Positions 25,701 through 33,744 of a stretch of DNA of 64,000 nt are shown here, in pieces. The first letter of the stretch is position 1. Each line of letters starts with the position of its first letter. The stretch covers positions 1 through 64,000 of the forward strand of contig JAOTTD010000003.1 in NCBI GenBank assembly GCA_029864565.1. Reading direction: 5' to 3'. The position numbers and the translations under genes are program-made. This stretch comes from Thermoplasmata archaeon (lineage in GTDB: Archaea; Thermoplasmatota; Thermoplasmata; UBA10834). The notes below the pieces were generated by a model that saw only the letters and a list, made by a program, of their open reading frames with translations, searched no databases and was not told the origin of the DNA.

Positions 25701-26350
25701 TCACGGTTCTGGATGACGCCGCCGCCGGCGATTCGGATGTGCCCATCCAGGTGACCTCCGAGTCGTCTTCGGCTTCGAGGGCGGAGGTCGGGCTTATAGT
25801 CAAAGTGCCCCCAGTGTACGCATCGGAGATCACATATTCTGAGCAAGCCGGTGAGGTGTCGAGTACGGCGACTCGTACTCCTGTCACCGTGGCGAACACG
25901 GGCAACATCGAGGGGGAGTTCTCGGCAGAGATCACCAACTCGGAAGTTTTGCGCGAAAGCGGGTGGAATGTGCGGCTGTTGTCCGTCGAAACCTTGGAGG
26001 AGATAGACTCCGTGGACATCGCGTTCCAAGGCAGCGAGAATCTGTACATTGAGTTCACGGCCATAAGGTCTGACCCTGACCCGAGTGCCGAGGCCACGAT
26101 TGTGGTCACCGCTGTGAACGATACGGGGCAGGTCACGGTCTCATCCGTGCCGATGTTCCTGCCCGATGTCAGCGTCGGCCCCGGGGACCTCGAGGCCGTT
26201 AGGGATGATGTGTCGTACGACTACGACCCGTCGAACCTGTACGTCAACATCGGACTGGTTTGCTCGATCGGCGCTTTGGTCGCGATGTTCTTCATCTTCA
26301 GAAAGCGGAAAGGCCTCGGTGGGAAGAAGCGGAAGGGTGAGGGCCGATGA
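19766..26350 (+). CDS. aglB: Giant STT3/AglB-family oligosaccharyltransferase with about 11 carboxypeptidase-regulatory-like modules, two NEW3-like modules and C-terminal TM
   Basis: N-terminal multi-TM with SGGSDSYYWRRLIDYH, SNADHDALILFF and WWDYGFEAVQEGKHPTVADNFQNGYQLAG; repeated (L/V)xGxV...G.(Y/F)...PG.Y modules; FTVENTGNIGDDY and VTVANTGNIEGEF; C-terminal IGLVCSIGALVAMFFIFRKRKG. Confidence 0.88.
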   Translation: MEVPLAETRDDPPRPLLSRLFRGGEAPTEFRKWIGANWSALAMLVFIFLLALFVRSYFAFEMSADNDYIVSGGSDSYYWRRLIDYHVETGDSMYRDPLINFPAGLRNPRPPLYSMSVALPAVMAEGLFESISDSIGFMFVWSTAFWGALTVVPVYFLGKETFGRRAGLVAAFLLALTPSHVQRSVLSNADHDALILFFIVLTFYLLLRAIKVQEHLRWVDDWRSLSSIRSGLGSYLARSRVAVLYAFLAGTAFGCVIMAWVGFAYVAVLILAYLLIQILLNRFKNIDSLSVTIIVFIVMGFGFLISFPVYFEQSLIATRFDVPVYLFLAAIVFAMMFVASRDIPWTIVIPTVAMLLIIAVLGISVVYPALGEAILTGQGYFVQSKLYSTIAEARAPEFSELAMSFGMVTFFVSLIGLFYAITKVPKQTTAGSIFIVVWLSAAIFMALSAGRFMFNAAPAFAIAAGWVLIIMIDKLDFGSVRKSLTGASGSLRQILRKSIKIRHVVGALFLAFFVVMPNVWYSIDAGIPSESKREYDKQVYFSMPSFMRPSDYDSYNGSNWYLGAFGYSLPLPSQYYPAAWDWFSKQDADIYPATSRPAYVAWWDYGFEAVQEGKHPTVADNFQNGYQLAGNAIMAQGEEDAIALFAFELAQVGYAEAEYHDKIASLFDKYGISGEQMAFAFRGQAQEIIDEVVGDPDRYGPMASDMSAMNARIVFGREVLADAGIDSLVSFYDDLCDLLNWEIRYFNVDSRLFPISAMNTGIFYAPAKLSDRRIYGGSIPVDFFDIKAVTSQGQTIDLDLVTPSMSIVDYKIAYNDMFYDSMFYRAMCGFSGSEVGASDDGLPGYSGSTSSGDCMPGWNMTHFRMVYRTAFYNPYPSDLVQLHQDAWTAVSYDEAQDLIERISSGEIEGVIDKSARTLYMSGTVFLEYYHGAYLNGTVTTEEGDIVSGVRVTIQDEYGIPHDTCLTDGDGRYSLIAPFGDVDLVVSSGNDARNTALQGSQVMTTYEFTVTDDQAMRIKQDLDLDGVYDYIITKDCVIEGGALSGDVFWDLNLDGNYTVSDDDTVPEGVIVAEDLVSGEQTTGDIADGHFSMQLSPGKYRVLAEVLDVKIVMSEQYNVSSGGREELSLPLKPSTLTGNVTTTDGTPVEGMELRLESPFYDCEFTAVTNESGTYLFSKVLAGKYSLVTDDPELMLFNERMSLDEGVSTERDCTAFERVTVKYRVTLNGTAVPYAPYTIHNVYYPRQYLSGTADRFGWVEANVPRGYWTIYSANSYGGRESAGYVSVDCMSADYVSGTLALEPAFVVEGSPRGVRSTLVENTFVVFVAEDGTRLFWLTNSIGIFDARLPAGEYDVLCWAVVGDAAYSGHLAVDSDMYDLRFYGKRAVIVTGDIWMDHDSTGSVAASEAGAYALVKVTDAYGRTYTTRADEEGDYRIMAVEGSRITLSLGDLGYSQWSVPGLFGDDATNVTLLAAPDDLEVTGRLTCDGIGVRNVEVAFLPDLITLSPVYAVTGTGGYFTAYLPPSDYSVEVNHESFLGDGSWIQYQSYETFAPSGEGAVYDIYAVKRVELHGAVLGAASDIDVTLEGLEKVPVDVDGFTYSAFVQPGTYYLYASGKTGDTDYAKMVLAEVAVGSTQFDINLEQAFNVSGVAYIGSVASTKPVTVTAITADGAHVTVMSSASGAFAIQLPPGTYAMESVLESTMTVEDRILYVEYTASDIVSVVSDNTIFNPHLEMWLDNATISGTVTGVDGLPTQAQIVLTPNTKYGLGAVLYTDSSGKFTAAVQPGDYTVLVKRLQDRSVSLGFVEIARNSVVDHDVELSAGEYLSGRITTKGVGVQETLAVSSGDSSLSAQSDSQGYFSVLVPSGKYSLSARTERAEAGMTIDYSLTKTVEVATTDVFVDFALTRNNIRSVSASWNSSVALPARPGEKVSYSFTVENTGNIGDDYTCRFLGSGFDVEFSPESQFIDFGTNGNKAVFVVEITVLDDAAAGDSDVPIQVTSESSSASRAEVGLIVKVPPVYASEITYSEQAGEVSSTATRTPVTVANTGNIEGEFSAEITNSEVLRESGWNVRLLSVETLEEIDSVDIAFQGSENLYIEFTAIRSDPDPSAEATIVVTAVNDTGQVTVSSVPMFLPDVSVGPGDLEAVRDDVSYDYDPSNLYVNIGLVCSIGALVAMFFIFRKRKGLGGKKRKGEGR

Positions 26351-27156
26351 TTACTCATAGTCGTCGCTATTGGGCTACAAGACTCGCACTGGCGTTGTCT
26401 GTCGCGGTGTTCTTCATCTCTGCGCTGAGCATCCTGCCGATCGCCAAGAACGCCGGCGCATACTCGGACATAACGATCAACTTCGAATGCCCGGCATTTG
26501 GAGCTAAGGCCGAGGTAATGACCTGCAAGCTAACGATTACCGGAGGACCAGCGGGCGATTTCGGGGGCAACTTCAGCTACAAGGCGGAGATCATAGCGGA
26601 TAATGAGACCGGCTCACATGTTTCGCCATCGAGCAGCTCGTCAGCATCAGGCGTCTTCAACATCTCCGTCACCATGCCGGGCTACGCCCCCCAGACAATC
26701 AAGATACGAATCAATGTGACATCAGAGGACTTCAGCTCTGGAGAATCAAGCGAGAAGACCAGGGACTATGAGTTGAAGGTCATCGATCCGATCGTTCTCC
26801 GGGCAACTGTCTACAACACGGGCGCGGTTGATGCGAAGAACGTGACGGCCAAATTCTACGCCGACGGCGAATACCTCGGAATGCGGATATTCGACCTTGG
26901 GGCGGGTGCCAGCACCGTGCTCACGTACAACTGGACCTGGGTGAATATCGACTCGGGAAGGCATACGGTGACGGTCGTGCTCGATGGCTCAAACGACTTG
27001 GTGGAGTTCAGCAACGGGAACAACGTCTACACCATGACGGTCTACGTTGGGGACGAGAGCAACCCGTTGGGCGCAGTGTTGACGGTAGGCGTCATAATAA
27101 TGTCCGTCATGGTATTCCTCACATTCTTGCAGAAGCCCTCGACAAAGAAGAAATAA
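26347..27156 (+). CDS. Secreted/membrane-anchored CARDB-like domain protein
   Basis: N-terminal signal/TM, ATYNTGAVDAKNVTAKFYADGEYLG...LTYNWTWVNIDSGRHTVTVVLDGSNDLVEFSNGNN CARDB pattern, C-terminal TM; start overlaps aglB stop. Confidence 0.75.
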   Translation: MITHSRRYWATRLALALSVAVFFISALSILPIAKNAGAYSDITINFECPAFGAKAEVMTCKLTITGGPAGDFGGNFSYKAEIIADNETGSHVSPSSSSSASGVFNISVTMPGYAPQTIKIRINVTSEDFSSGESSEKTRDYELKVIDPIVLRATVYNTGAVDAKNVTAKFYADGEYLGMRIFDLGAGASTVLTYNWTWVNIDSGRHTVTVVLDGSNDLVEFSNGNNVYTMTVYVGDESNPLGAVLTVGVIIMSVMVFLTFLQKPSTKKK

Positions 27157-27244
27157 CCGTCGCCGCTGGCGAGCAGGAGCACAAGTCAGGGATAGCCTAA
27201 AATATTATCCGGGCTTTTCGTCGTCCGTTACGGGGACGATTGCT

Positions 27245-27571
27245 TTGTCGGAACACATTGTCAACCTGTCAGACGCGGACTTCAACGAGAAGCTGAAGAG
27301 CTCGCCGAAGCTTGTTGTGGACTGCTGGGCGCCCTGGTGTGGCCCATGTAAAATGATCGCGCCTACGTTCGAGGCGATGGCGAAAGACTATCAGGGAAAG
27401 GTCACGTTTGCCAAGCTCGATACCGACCAGTGCCCTAAGACCGCAACGTCGTTGAGCATACACAGCATCCCGACGCTGATATTCTTCAAGGATGGTCAGC
27501 AAGTGGAGCGGCTGACTGGAGCTCATCCCAGGGCCAACATCGAGGCGGTCCTCAAGAAGCACTTCCAATGA
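27245..27571 (+). CDS. Thioredoxin
   Basis: VVDCWAPWCGPCKMIAPTFE active site, SIPTLIFFKDGQ. Confidence 0.95.
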   Translation: MSEHIVNLSDADFNEKLKSSPKLVVDCWAPWCGPCKMIAPTFEAMAKDYQGKVTFAKLDTDQCPKTATSLSIHSIPTLIFFKDGQQVERLTGAHPRANIEAVLKKHFQ

Positions 27572-27575
27572 CAGG

Positions 27576-28205
27576 TCAACCCATGCCCGGCTTCTTCATC
27601 AGTTCGTCAAGTCTGTCGTAGAGACGTCGGGCATTGGTCGCAACCGCAACGTCGCCCCTCGTCTTCTCTAGAAGGCTTCTGGCGACATCCTGTTTGTGCT
27701 TAACCGCAGCTATGGCGTCCGGATAGTCGAACCTGACCAGTGCATGGTAGATGTCCTCCATGCGGTCTAGGAAGTGATTGGCTTTGTCGGTGTTCCCACG
27801 TCTGAGCTCCTCTAGTGCGAACCTCCTGAGCTCTCCCACGGTGTCTCCCAACGCCAATAGATAGGGGACGCTGCCTATGCCGAGATCTTCTGGCAGCGGC
27901 ACGTCGTCGTTCTCGATGAGCGAGAGCACTATGCCCACCTCAGCGTATTCTTGGAAGGCGCTCTCCACGTAGCCGGTTCGGACCAGGTCTGGATGGTCTC
28001 CTAGAAGGCTAGATAGCCTCGAGACTTCGTCCTTGAGCTCGGACAGCTTTTCGGTGGCTTTCTGCCCCCTATGCATATCCTTAAGCGCTGAGCCTGACAG
28101 TCTCACGACCGCCCTTGAGGACTTTAGCGCAATCTCCCTCACCTGGTCCTTCTCATCGAGTTCCGCCTCTATCTTCTCTATCGCAGCGTCGAGGTTCTTC
28201 ATCAA
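27576..28205 (-). CDS. Archaeal translin-family protein
   Basis: All-helical, EYAEVGIVLSLIE...YLLALGDTVGELRRFALEELRRG...MEDIYHALVRFDYPDAI translin-like; overlaps purD end. Confidence 0.75.
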   Translation of the reverse strand: MMKNLDAAIEKIEAELDEKDQVREIALKSSRAVVRLSGSALKDMHRGQKATEKLSELKDEVSRLSSLLGDHPDLVRTGYVESAFQEYAEVGIVLSLIENDDVPLPEDLGIGSVPYLLALGDTVGELRRFALEELRRGNTDKANHFLDRMEDIYHALVRFDYPDAIAAVKHKQDVARSLLEKTRGDVAVATNARRLYDRLDELMKKPGMG

Positions 28206-29530
28206 GCGTCACCTCTAATCTCCTTCATGTGGCGCACACGCGCCTCAATCATCTCTCTTCTACCGATGTCGTGGCGGACCGCGATTCTGCCGGAGATGTG
28301 CTTGATAGCCCTCTCAGCAATCATCTCAGCGTCATGAATCTCTTCCGATACGCCGACTATCCCTGCGGACCTCGAGGTCGTCGTCAGAACGCGGCCATCG
28401 CTTGCATTGACGTTGGCATAATAGAGGACCGCTCCCTCGTCAGCTATTCCAGCTTCGTCTATTTTGATCTCCTCACCTGCTAGGGGCTTTGTGCCGTATC
28501 CTTCAGGCACGACGTACTTGCACACTGTCGCTCTTGGCGCAAAAGCGGCTCCGTTCATCGAGATGCCTCCGCCCGCCATTCTTTCGCATATCGCCGCGAA
28601 GTCGCTGTCCAGGATCGACAGGACATTCATCGCCTCTGGGTCTCCGAACCTAGCGTTGAACTCTACGACCTTCGGACCTTCTTTGGTCAGCATGAATTGG
28701 CCGTACAGAACGCCTTTGTATTCCGCACCCTCCTTTCTAAGAGCCTCGACGACATCGCTCATTATTCCCACCGCAGCGTGATAATCGTCCTCGCTGAGGA
28801 ACGGGAGCAAGCCTCCTGCCTGAGAGTACGCGCCCATACCGCCTGTATTGGGCCCCTTGTCCCCCTCGAACGCCCTTTTGTGGTCTTGAACGGCTGGCAT
28901 TGGAACTAGTCGCATGCCATCACAGAACGCCTGCAGCGTGAACTCCTCTCCCACAAGCTTCTCTTCGATGACCAGCTGAGCGCTTCCTCCTATACGCTTC
29001 TCCAGTATGTCCTTAGCGTAGGAGATGATGTCCTCCCTGGACATGAGGTGTTCTCCGAACACCTTCACCCCTTTTCCTCCAGTGAGCCCTGTCGGCTTCA
29101 CTACGATACTCTCCCCTAAGTCATCAATGGCCTTCTTGACATCGTTGATGTCGTTGGCAACCGAGAACTTCGCGCGTCCGGCGACACCGTGCTTGAGCAT
29201 CAGCTCGCGCGAGAAGCTCTTGGAGGTTTCTATCATCGCAGCCGCTTTCGAGGGACTCGCTGTCGGGATTTCGGCTGCTTCAAGGGCGTCGGCTATGCCG
29301 GCCTCGAGCGGCGCCTCTGGTCCGATGACCGCCAACGCCACGCCTTTCGATTTGGCATATTCAACCACCTTCAAAACATCCTTCTCGTTGATCAGAAGAC
29401 AATCCTTGGCCCGTCTCGATATGCCGGGATTGCTGTTGCTCATGCATGCGTATATGTCGTTCCCAGAGCGAGCCAGCGCCTCGACGATTGCGTGCTCCCG
29501 CCCTCCACCGCCGACAGCCAGTATCTTCAT
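28202..29530 (-). CDS. purD: Phosphoribosylamine--glycine ligase
   Basis: MKILAVGGGGREHAIVEAL, VVKPTGLTGGKGVKVF, EFNARFGDPEAMNVL. Confidence 0.95.
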   Translation of the reverse strand: MKILAVGGGGREHAIVEALARSGNDIYACMSNSNPGISRRAKDCLLINEKDVLKVVEYAKSKGVALAVIGPEAPLEAGIADALEAAEIPTASPSKAAAMIETSKSFSRELMLKHGVAGRAKFSVANDINDVKKAIDDLGESIVVKPTGLTGGKGVKVFGEHLMSREDIISYAKDILEKRIGGSAQLVIEEKLVGEEFTLQAFCDGMRLVPMPAVQDHKRAFEGDKGPNTGGMGAYSQAGGLLPFLSEDDYHAAVGIMSDVVEALRKEGAEYKGVLYGQFMLTKEGPKVVEFNARFGDPEAMNVLSILDSDFAAICERMAGGGISMNGAAFAPRATVCKYVVPEGYGTKPLAGEEIKIDEAGIADEGAVLYYANVNASDGRVLTTTSRSAGIVGVSEEIHDAEMIAERAIKHISGRIAVRHDIGRREMIEARVRHMKEIRGDA

Positions 29531-29661
29531 TACATGCCTCCCCTTCGGTGCATAAAGCTCGCATCTTAAGTACATTGCCACAAGCCCGACGGCAACGCTG
29601 AACCGTACCGAGGAAGCCGCCCAACAAACCATTTAAGGAGGCGAATTCCATCTACTGCACC

Positions 29662-30951
29662 ATGAGGTACTCTGGCCAGGTCGGCCAGTCGCTTGTGGAT
29701 GCAGGGGTCGATGTGGGTGACGAGATAGAGGTTTCCAGGAGCGGGGAGATATACCGCGGGATCCTGATGCCCCATCACGACTTCAGCAACCCGGCGATAG
29801 TCACACTCAAGCTCGCGAGCGGATACAACATCGGCTTGGAGCTCGGTAACGAATCTAAGGTGAGGCTCGTGTCTAAGAAACAGGCGGAGACTGCGACCGA
29901 GCGATCAATGCCAGTCGACGCGTCGAAGAAGAAGGTCGCGTTCCTAGGCACGGGTGGCACGATCGCATCGTATGTCGACTACCGGACAGGAGCGGTTCAT
30001 CCTGCGAAATCGGCGGAGGAGCTCGTGTTCTCTGTCCCGGAACTGATGGACCTGTGCGATGTGAAAGCGCGCGTATTGTACTCCATTTACAGCGAGAACA
30101 TGGAGGTGTCGCACTGGCAGGAACTCGCGAAGGCAGCGGCGGACGAGCTGAACTCCGGCGCTGCAGGCGTGATCATACCGCACGGTACAGATACGATGGG
30201 GTTCACTTCTGCGGCGTTGTCGTTCATGCTGAGGGGGCTCATGGGCCCCGTTGTCTGCGTCGGCTCCCAGCGGTCCTCTGACAGACCATCCTCAGACGCC
30301 ACTATGAACCTCCTGGCCGCAGCCAGGATTTGTGTGGACACTGACTTGGGCGAGGTCGTCGTGGTGATGCACGGAGATGTATCGGACGACTTCTGCAGCG
30401 CACACAGGGGGACCAAGGTGCGCAAGATGCACTCATCGAGGCGCGACGCGTTCAGGAGCGTCAACATGGACCCCATCGCCCGCATAGAGGGGCCGAATAT
30501 CACGTTCGCAACAGAGTATTCAAAACGCACCGCTGGCCCAGTCGAGGTCTTGGACAAGATGAACAAGCGCGTCAGCATGCTCCAGTTCTATCCCGGGTTC
30601 GAGCCTGAGCATTTCGACATAATAGCCGGCAATGTCAATGGGATGGTCGTGGCCGGCACCGGGCTCGGGCACGTGTCCGACAGATTGGTAGCATCAATAC
30701 GTGAGGCGGTCAAGAACGGCGTCTTCGTTGCGGTCACCACACAATGCCTTCAGGGAGCCGTCAATCTCAACGTGTATTCGACGGGGCGTGACATGATCTC
30801 CGCTGGCGCAGTGCCGCTCGGGGACATGCTGCCTGAGACTGCATACGTGAAGCTGATGTGGGCCCTTGGGCAGACAGACGCCCGCGAGGAGGTCGAGAAG
30901 ATCATGCTCACCAACATCGCTGGGGAGATCGCATCGAGAAGGAGTGTGTGA
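29662..30951 (+). CDS. gatD: Glu-tRNA(Gln) amidotransferase subunit D
   Basis: FLGTGGTIASYVDYRTGAVHP asparaginase motif, IPHGTDTMGFTSAALSFML; followed by gatE. Confidence 0.95.
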   Translation: MRYSGQVGQSLVDAGVDVGDEIEVSRSGEIYRGILMPHHDFSNPAIVTLKLASGYNIGLELGNESKVRLVSKKQAETATERSMPVDASKKKVAFLGTGGTIASYVDYRTGAVHPAKSAEELVFSVPELMDLCDVKARVLYSIYSENMEVSHWQELAKAAADELNSGAAGVIIPHGTDTMGFTSAALSFMLRGLMGPVVCVGSQRSSDRPSSDATMNLLAAARICVDTDLGEVVVVMHGDVSDDFCSAHRGTKVRKMHSSRRDAFRSVNMDPIARIEGPNITFATEYSKRTAGPVEVLDKMNKRVSMLQFYPGFEPEHFDIIAGNVNGMVVAGTGLGHVSDRLVASIREAVKNGVFVAVTTQCLQGAVNLNVYSTGRDMISAGAVPLGDMLPETAYVKLMWALGQTDAREEVEKIMLTNIAGEIASRRSV

Positions 30952-30952
30952 T

Positions 30953-32827
30953 TTGGATCACAGGACACTCGGTCTCAGGGTCGGCATTGAGATTCACCAG
31001 CAGCTCAACACGGGCAAGCTGTTCTGTGAGTGCGACTCGGACCTCGTGGACGACTATGAGAAGGAGTTCATTCGCAGGCTGAGACCCACCCAGAGCGAGA
31101 TGGGAGAGATAGACAGAGCGGCGCTCGAAGAGGCGGAGCGCAAGCTTCATTTCAGATACCAGTCTGTGGGCTGCTCATGCTTGGTGGAAGCAGATGAAGA
31201 GCCTCCTCATGACGCGAACAAGCTGGCGATAGAGGCCGCACTGGAGATGTCCCTGTTGCTGAAGGCCTCGCCGGTGGACGAGATACACTTCATGAGGAAG
31301 ATAGTGATTGACGGGTCGAACACATGCGGTTTTCAGCGCACTGCTCTGATAGCCACGGGCGGCGAAATGGAAATCGATGGAAAGAGCATATCGATATCAT
31401 CCATCTGCCTCGAGGAAGACGCCGCCAGGAAGATGGTCGAGAGGGGATCCGAGGTGACCTACCGCCTGGATCGGCTCGGAATACCGCTAATCGAGATTGC
31501 CACTGGCCCCGACATCACGACGCCTGAAGAGGCCAGGCAGGCCGCTATGAGGTTGGGCGCGCTGCTCAGGGCAACACGTAAGGTGAGACGAGGGATTGGC
31601 ACCATAAGGGAAGACATCAACATATCGATCCCAGGAGGAGCGCGCGTCGAAATCAAAGGCGCACAGGAGCTGAGGCTGTTGCCTGCATACGTTGAGATGG
31701 AGGTGAAACGACAGCTGGCGCTGCAGGAGGTCAAGGATCTGTTGAGGCAGAGGGGAGCGGCGAAGACCAATCCCGAGATAGTCGATGCTACTGAGATGCT
31801 CAAAGGGTCCAAGAGCAAGATGATCACATCCGCCATCGAATCAGGAGGCAAGGCGTTGGCCGTCAAGCTGCCGAAGTTCGCGAAGACGCTATCGAGGACA
31901 TGCGAGGGCGTGACGCGACTCGGTGCTGAGATGGCGGCACACGCGCGCGTAGCCGGCGTGAAGGGACTCTTCCATTCGGATGAGTTGCCGGCATATGGGA
32001 TTACTGCCGCTGACGTCAACAGGCTCTCTAAGAGCCTGGAACTGGATGCGGACGATGCATTCGTTCTTATAGCCGATGATGAAGCCCGGGCGAGAGCAGC
32101 GCTTCTGAAAGCCGTCGCAAGGGCGAACGCCGCCATCGATGGCGTGCCCGAGGAAACTCGGGACCCACTTCCAGACGGGACGACCGTATACAGCCGCCCC
32201 CTGCCGGGAAGGCACAGGATGTACCCAGAGACCGACGTACGCCCGATTCTGGTCAACGAGGCTGTGCTGGGAAGCATAAGGCTGAACATGCCCGAGTTGC
32301 CAGAGGAGAAGGTCAGCCGATTCGTGAAGGACTTCGGCATCAGCTCGGATCAGTCAACGGCTCTCATAGACGACGCGCTTGATGATGAGTTCGAGCTGTT
32401 GGCAGGCTCTCTCGGCAATCCGCAGGTCGTGGCAAGGATCTATCTTCAGGAGTTTCCAGAGCTATCGAAGGCCGGCCTCGATATCTCGATCATCGGAGTC
32501 GATGTTGTCAGAGCGACCCTGGAGCGACTCAGGGACGGAGCCTTCGCGAAGGAGGCCATACCCGAGGTGTTCGCTTGGATGATCAATAACGATGATTGCG
32601 ATGTCGACCATGCAATGGATGGCCTCGGCATCTCGAAGATGGATGTGGACGCGGTCCGGAAGGTGTGCGATCGAGTAGTATCGGAGCGTGCAGACTTCAT
32701 AAGGGAGCGCGGGGAGGCCAGCCTCGGCCCTCTCATGGGCATCGTCATGAAGGAACTTCGCGGGAAGGTCGATGGCAAGATAATCAGCGAGGTTTTGAGC
32801 GAGAGGATAGGACAGCTCCTGTCTTGA
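30953..32827 (+). CDS. gatE: Glu-tRNA(Gln) amidotransferase subunit E (TTG start)
   Basis: LGLRVGIEIHQQLNTGKLFCEC, IREDINISIPGGARVEIKG, YPETDVRPI. Confidence 0.95.
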   Translation: MDHRTLGLRVGIEIHQQLNTGKLFCECDSDLVDDYEKEFIRRLRPTQSEMGEIDRAALEEAERKLHFRYQSVGCSCLVEADEEPPHDANKLAIEAALEMSLLLKASPVDEIHFMRKIVIDGSNTCGFQRTALIATGGEMEIDGKSISISSICLEEDAARKMVERGSEVTYRLDRLGIPLIEIATGPDITTPEEARQAAMRLGALLRATRKVRRGIGTIREDINISIPGGARVEIKGAQELRLLPAYVEMEVKRQLALQEVKDLLRQRGAAKTNPEIVDATEMLKGSKSKMITSAIESGGKALAVKLPKFAKTLSRTCEGVTRLGAEMAAHARVAGVKGLFHSDELPAYGITAADVNRLSKSLELDADDAFVLIADDEARARAALLKAVARANAAIDGVPEETRDPLPDGTTVYSRPLPGRHRMYPETDVRPILVNEAVLGSIRLNMPELPEEKVSRFVKDFGISSDQSTALIDDALDDEFELLAGSLGNPQVVARIYLQEFPELSKAGLDISIIGVDVVRATLERLRDGAFAKEAIPEVFAWMINNDDCDVDHAMDGLGISKMDVDAVRKVCDRVVSERADFIRERGEASLGPLMGIVMKELRGKVDGKIISEVLSERIGQLLS

Positions 32828-32975
32828 TGCCTTTCTTCGACAAGATCGTAAGAAAGTCCTTGCAGTACTCCACGGCGGCTCCATCGTCCGTCTCGCGGTT
32901 GGTGAGGAACTTCATGCAGAGCTCGTTGAGGCTCTCCTCGTCATTGTATTTCCTCTTCTTCTTCTCCTCAGCCAT
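32784..32975 (-). CDS. Small conserved-looking hypothetical protein (Lys/Glu-rich)
   Basis: ORF in a gap, converging with gatE end: MAEEKKKRKYNDEESLNELCMKFLTNRETDDGAAVEYCKDFLTILSKKG. Confidence 0.5.
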   Translation of the reverse strand: MAEEKKKRKYNDEESLNELCMKFLTNRETDDGAAVEYCKDFLTILSKKGIKTGAVLSSRSKPR

Positions 32976-33049
32976 ATGTACCATCCTGGGTAGGAATTAG
33001 GGGATGGCCAAGGTCGCCTAATAAAGCTTATGCTTCAGATATCAGAAGC

Positions 33050-33631
33050 CTAGATGTCGGGCTCGAGCCGGTACGCGAAGATCGATTCGAAAAACATGTG
33101 CTTCTCCTCTATCAAGGCCGACTGGTATTGCTTCTTCGCCGCCCTCAGGAGCGTCCTGAGGCCGCCCAAGGAAGACAGGATGATGTAGATTCTTCCGTTC
33201 GGAGTAAGGTGTTTGGAGGCCTGCTCAAGGAAAGGCCCTGCGACGTCAGCCCCATCCTCCCCGCCGCTCCAAGATTTCTCGATCCAAGAGCTCGAAGTCT
33301 CCTCCACTGCCAAGTATGGTGGGTTGAACGCTATGACATCGAAGTTGCCGCGAACGTTCTCGAAGAGGTCGCTCTGGACGACTTCGATCTGTGCGCCGTT
33401 TCTGAGCGCATTTCGTCGAGTGCATTCCACTGCGTGCGGGCTGATGTCCGCCGCTACCACATCCGCCCCCGCCTTTGCAGCGTGTATCGCTATCAGCCCG
33501 CTGCCGGATCCCATCTCAAGAAACCTCTCCCCCTCTCCAACTTCGATCGCCTGCAGTAACAGGTAGGAGTCGTCGCTGGGGTTGTACACTTCCGGAAGGA
33601 GGTCGATGTCAACGGACTGGTCGAATTTCAC
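33050..33631 (-). CDS. HemK2/release-factor-glutamine-type methyltransferase
   Basis: VYNPSDDSYLLLQAIEVGEGERFLEMGSGSGLIAIHAA and FNPPYL motifs. Confidence 0.88.
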   Translation of the reverse strand: MKFDQSVDIDLLPEVYNPSDDSYLLLQAIEVGEGERFLEMGSGSGLIAIHAAKAGADVVAADISPHAVECTRRNALRNGAQIEVVQSDLFENVRGNFDVIAFNPPYLAVEETSSSWIEKSWSGGEDGADVAGPFLEQASKHLTPNGRIYIILSSLGGLRTLLRAAKKQYQSALIEEKHMFFESIFAYRLEPDI

Positions 33632-33744
33632 GTTAAACCGTACCTCGTAGAACAGCTTTGATGCTTAAGGTTTTACTATCATGGCGCATTAACCTGATTG
33701 AACATCTGTCGCATGGCGATAGGCACAGGTGACGCTACGAACAA

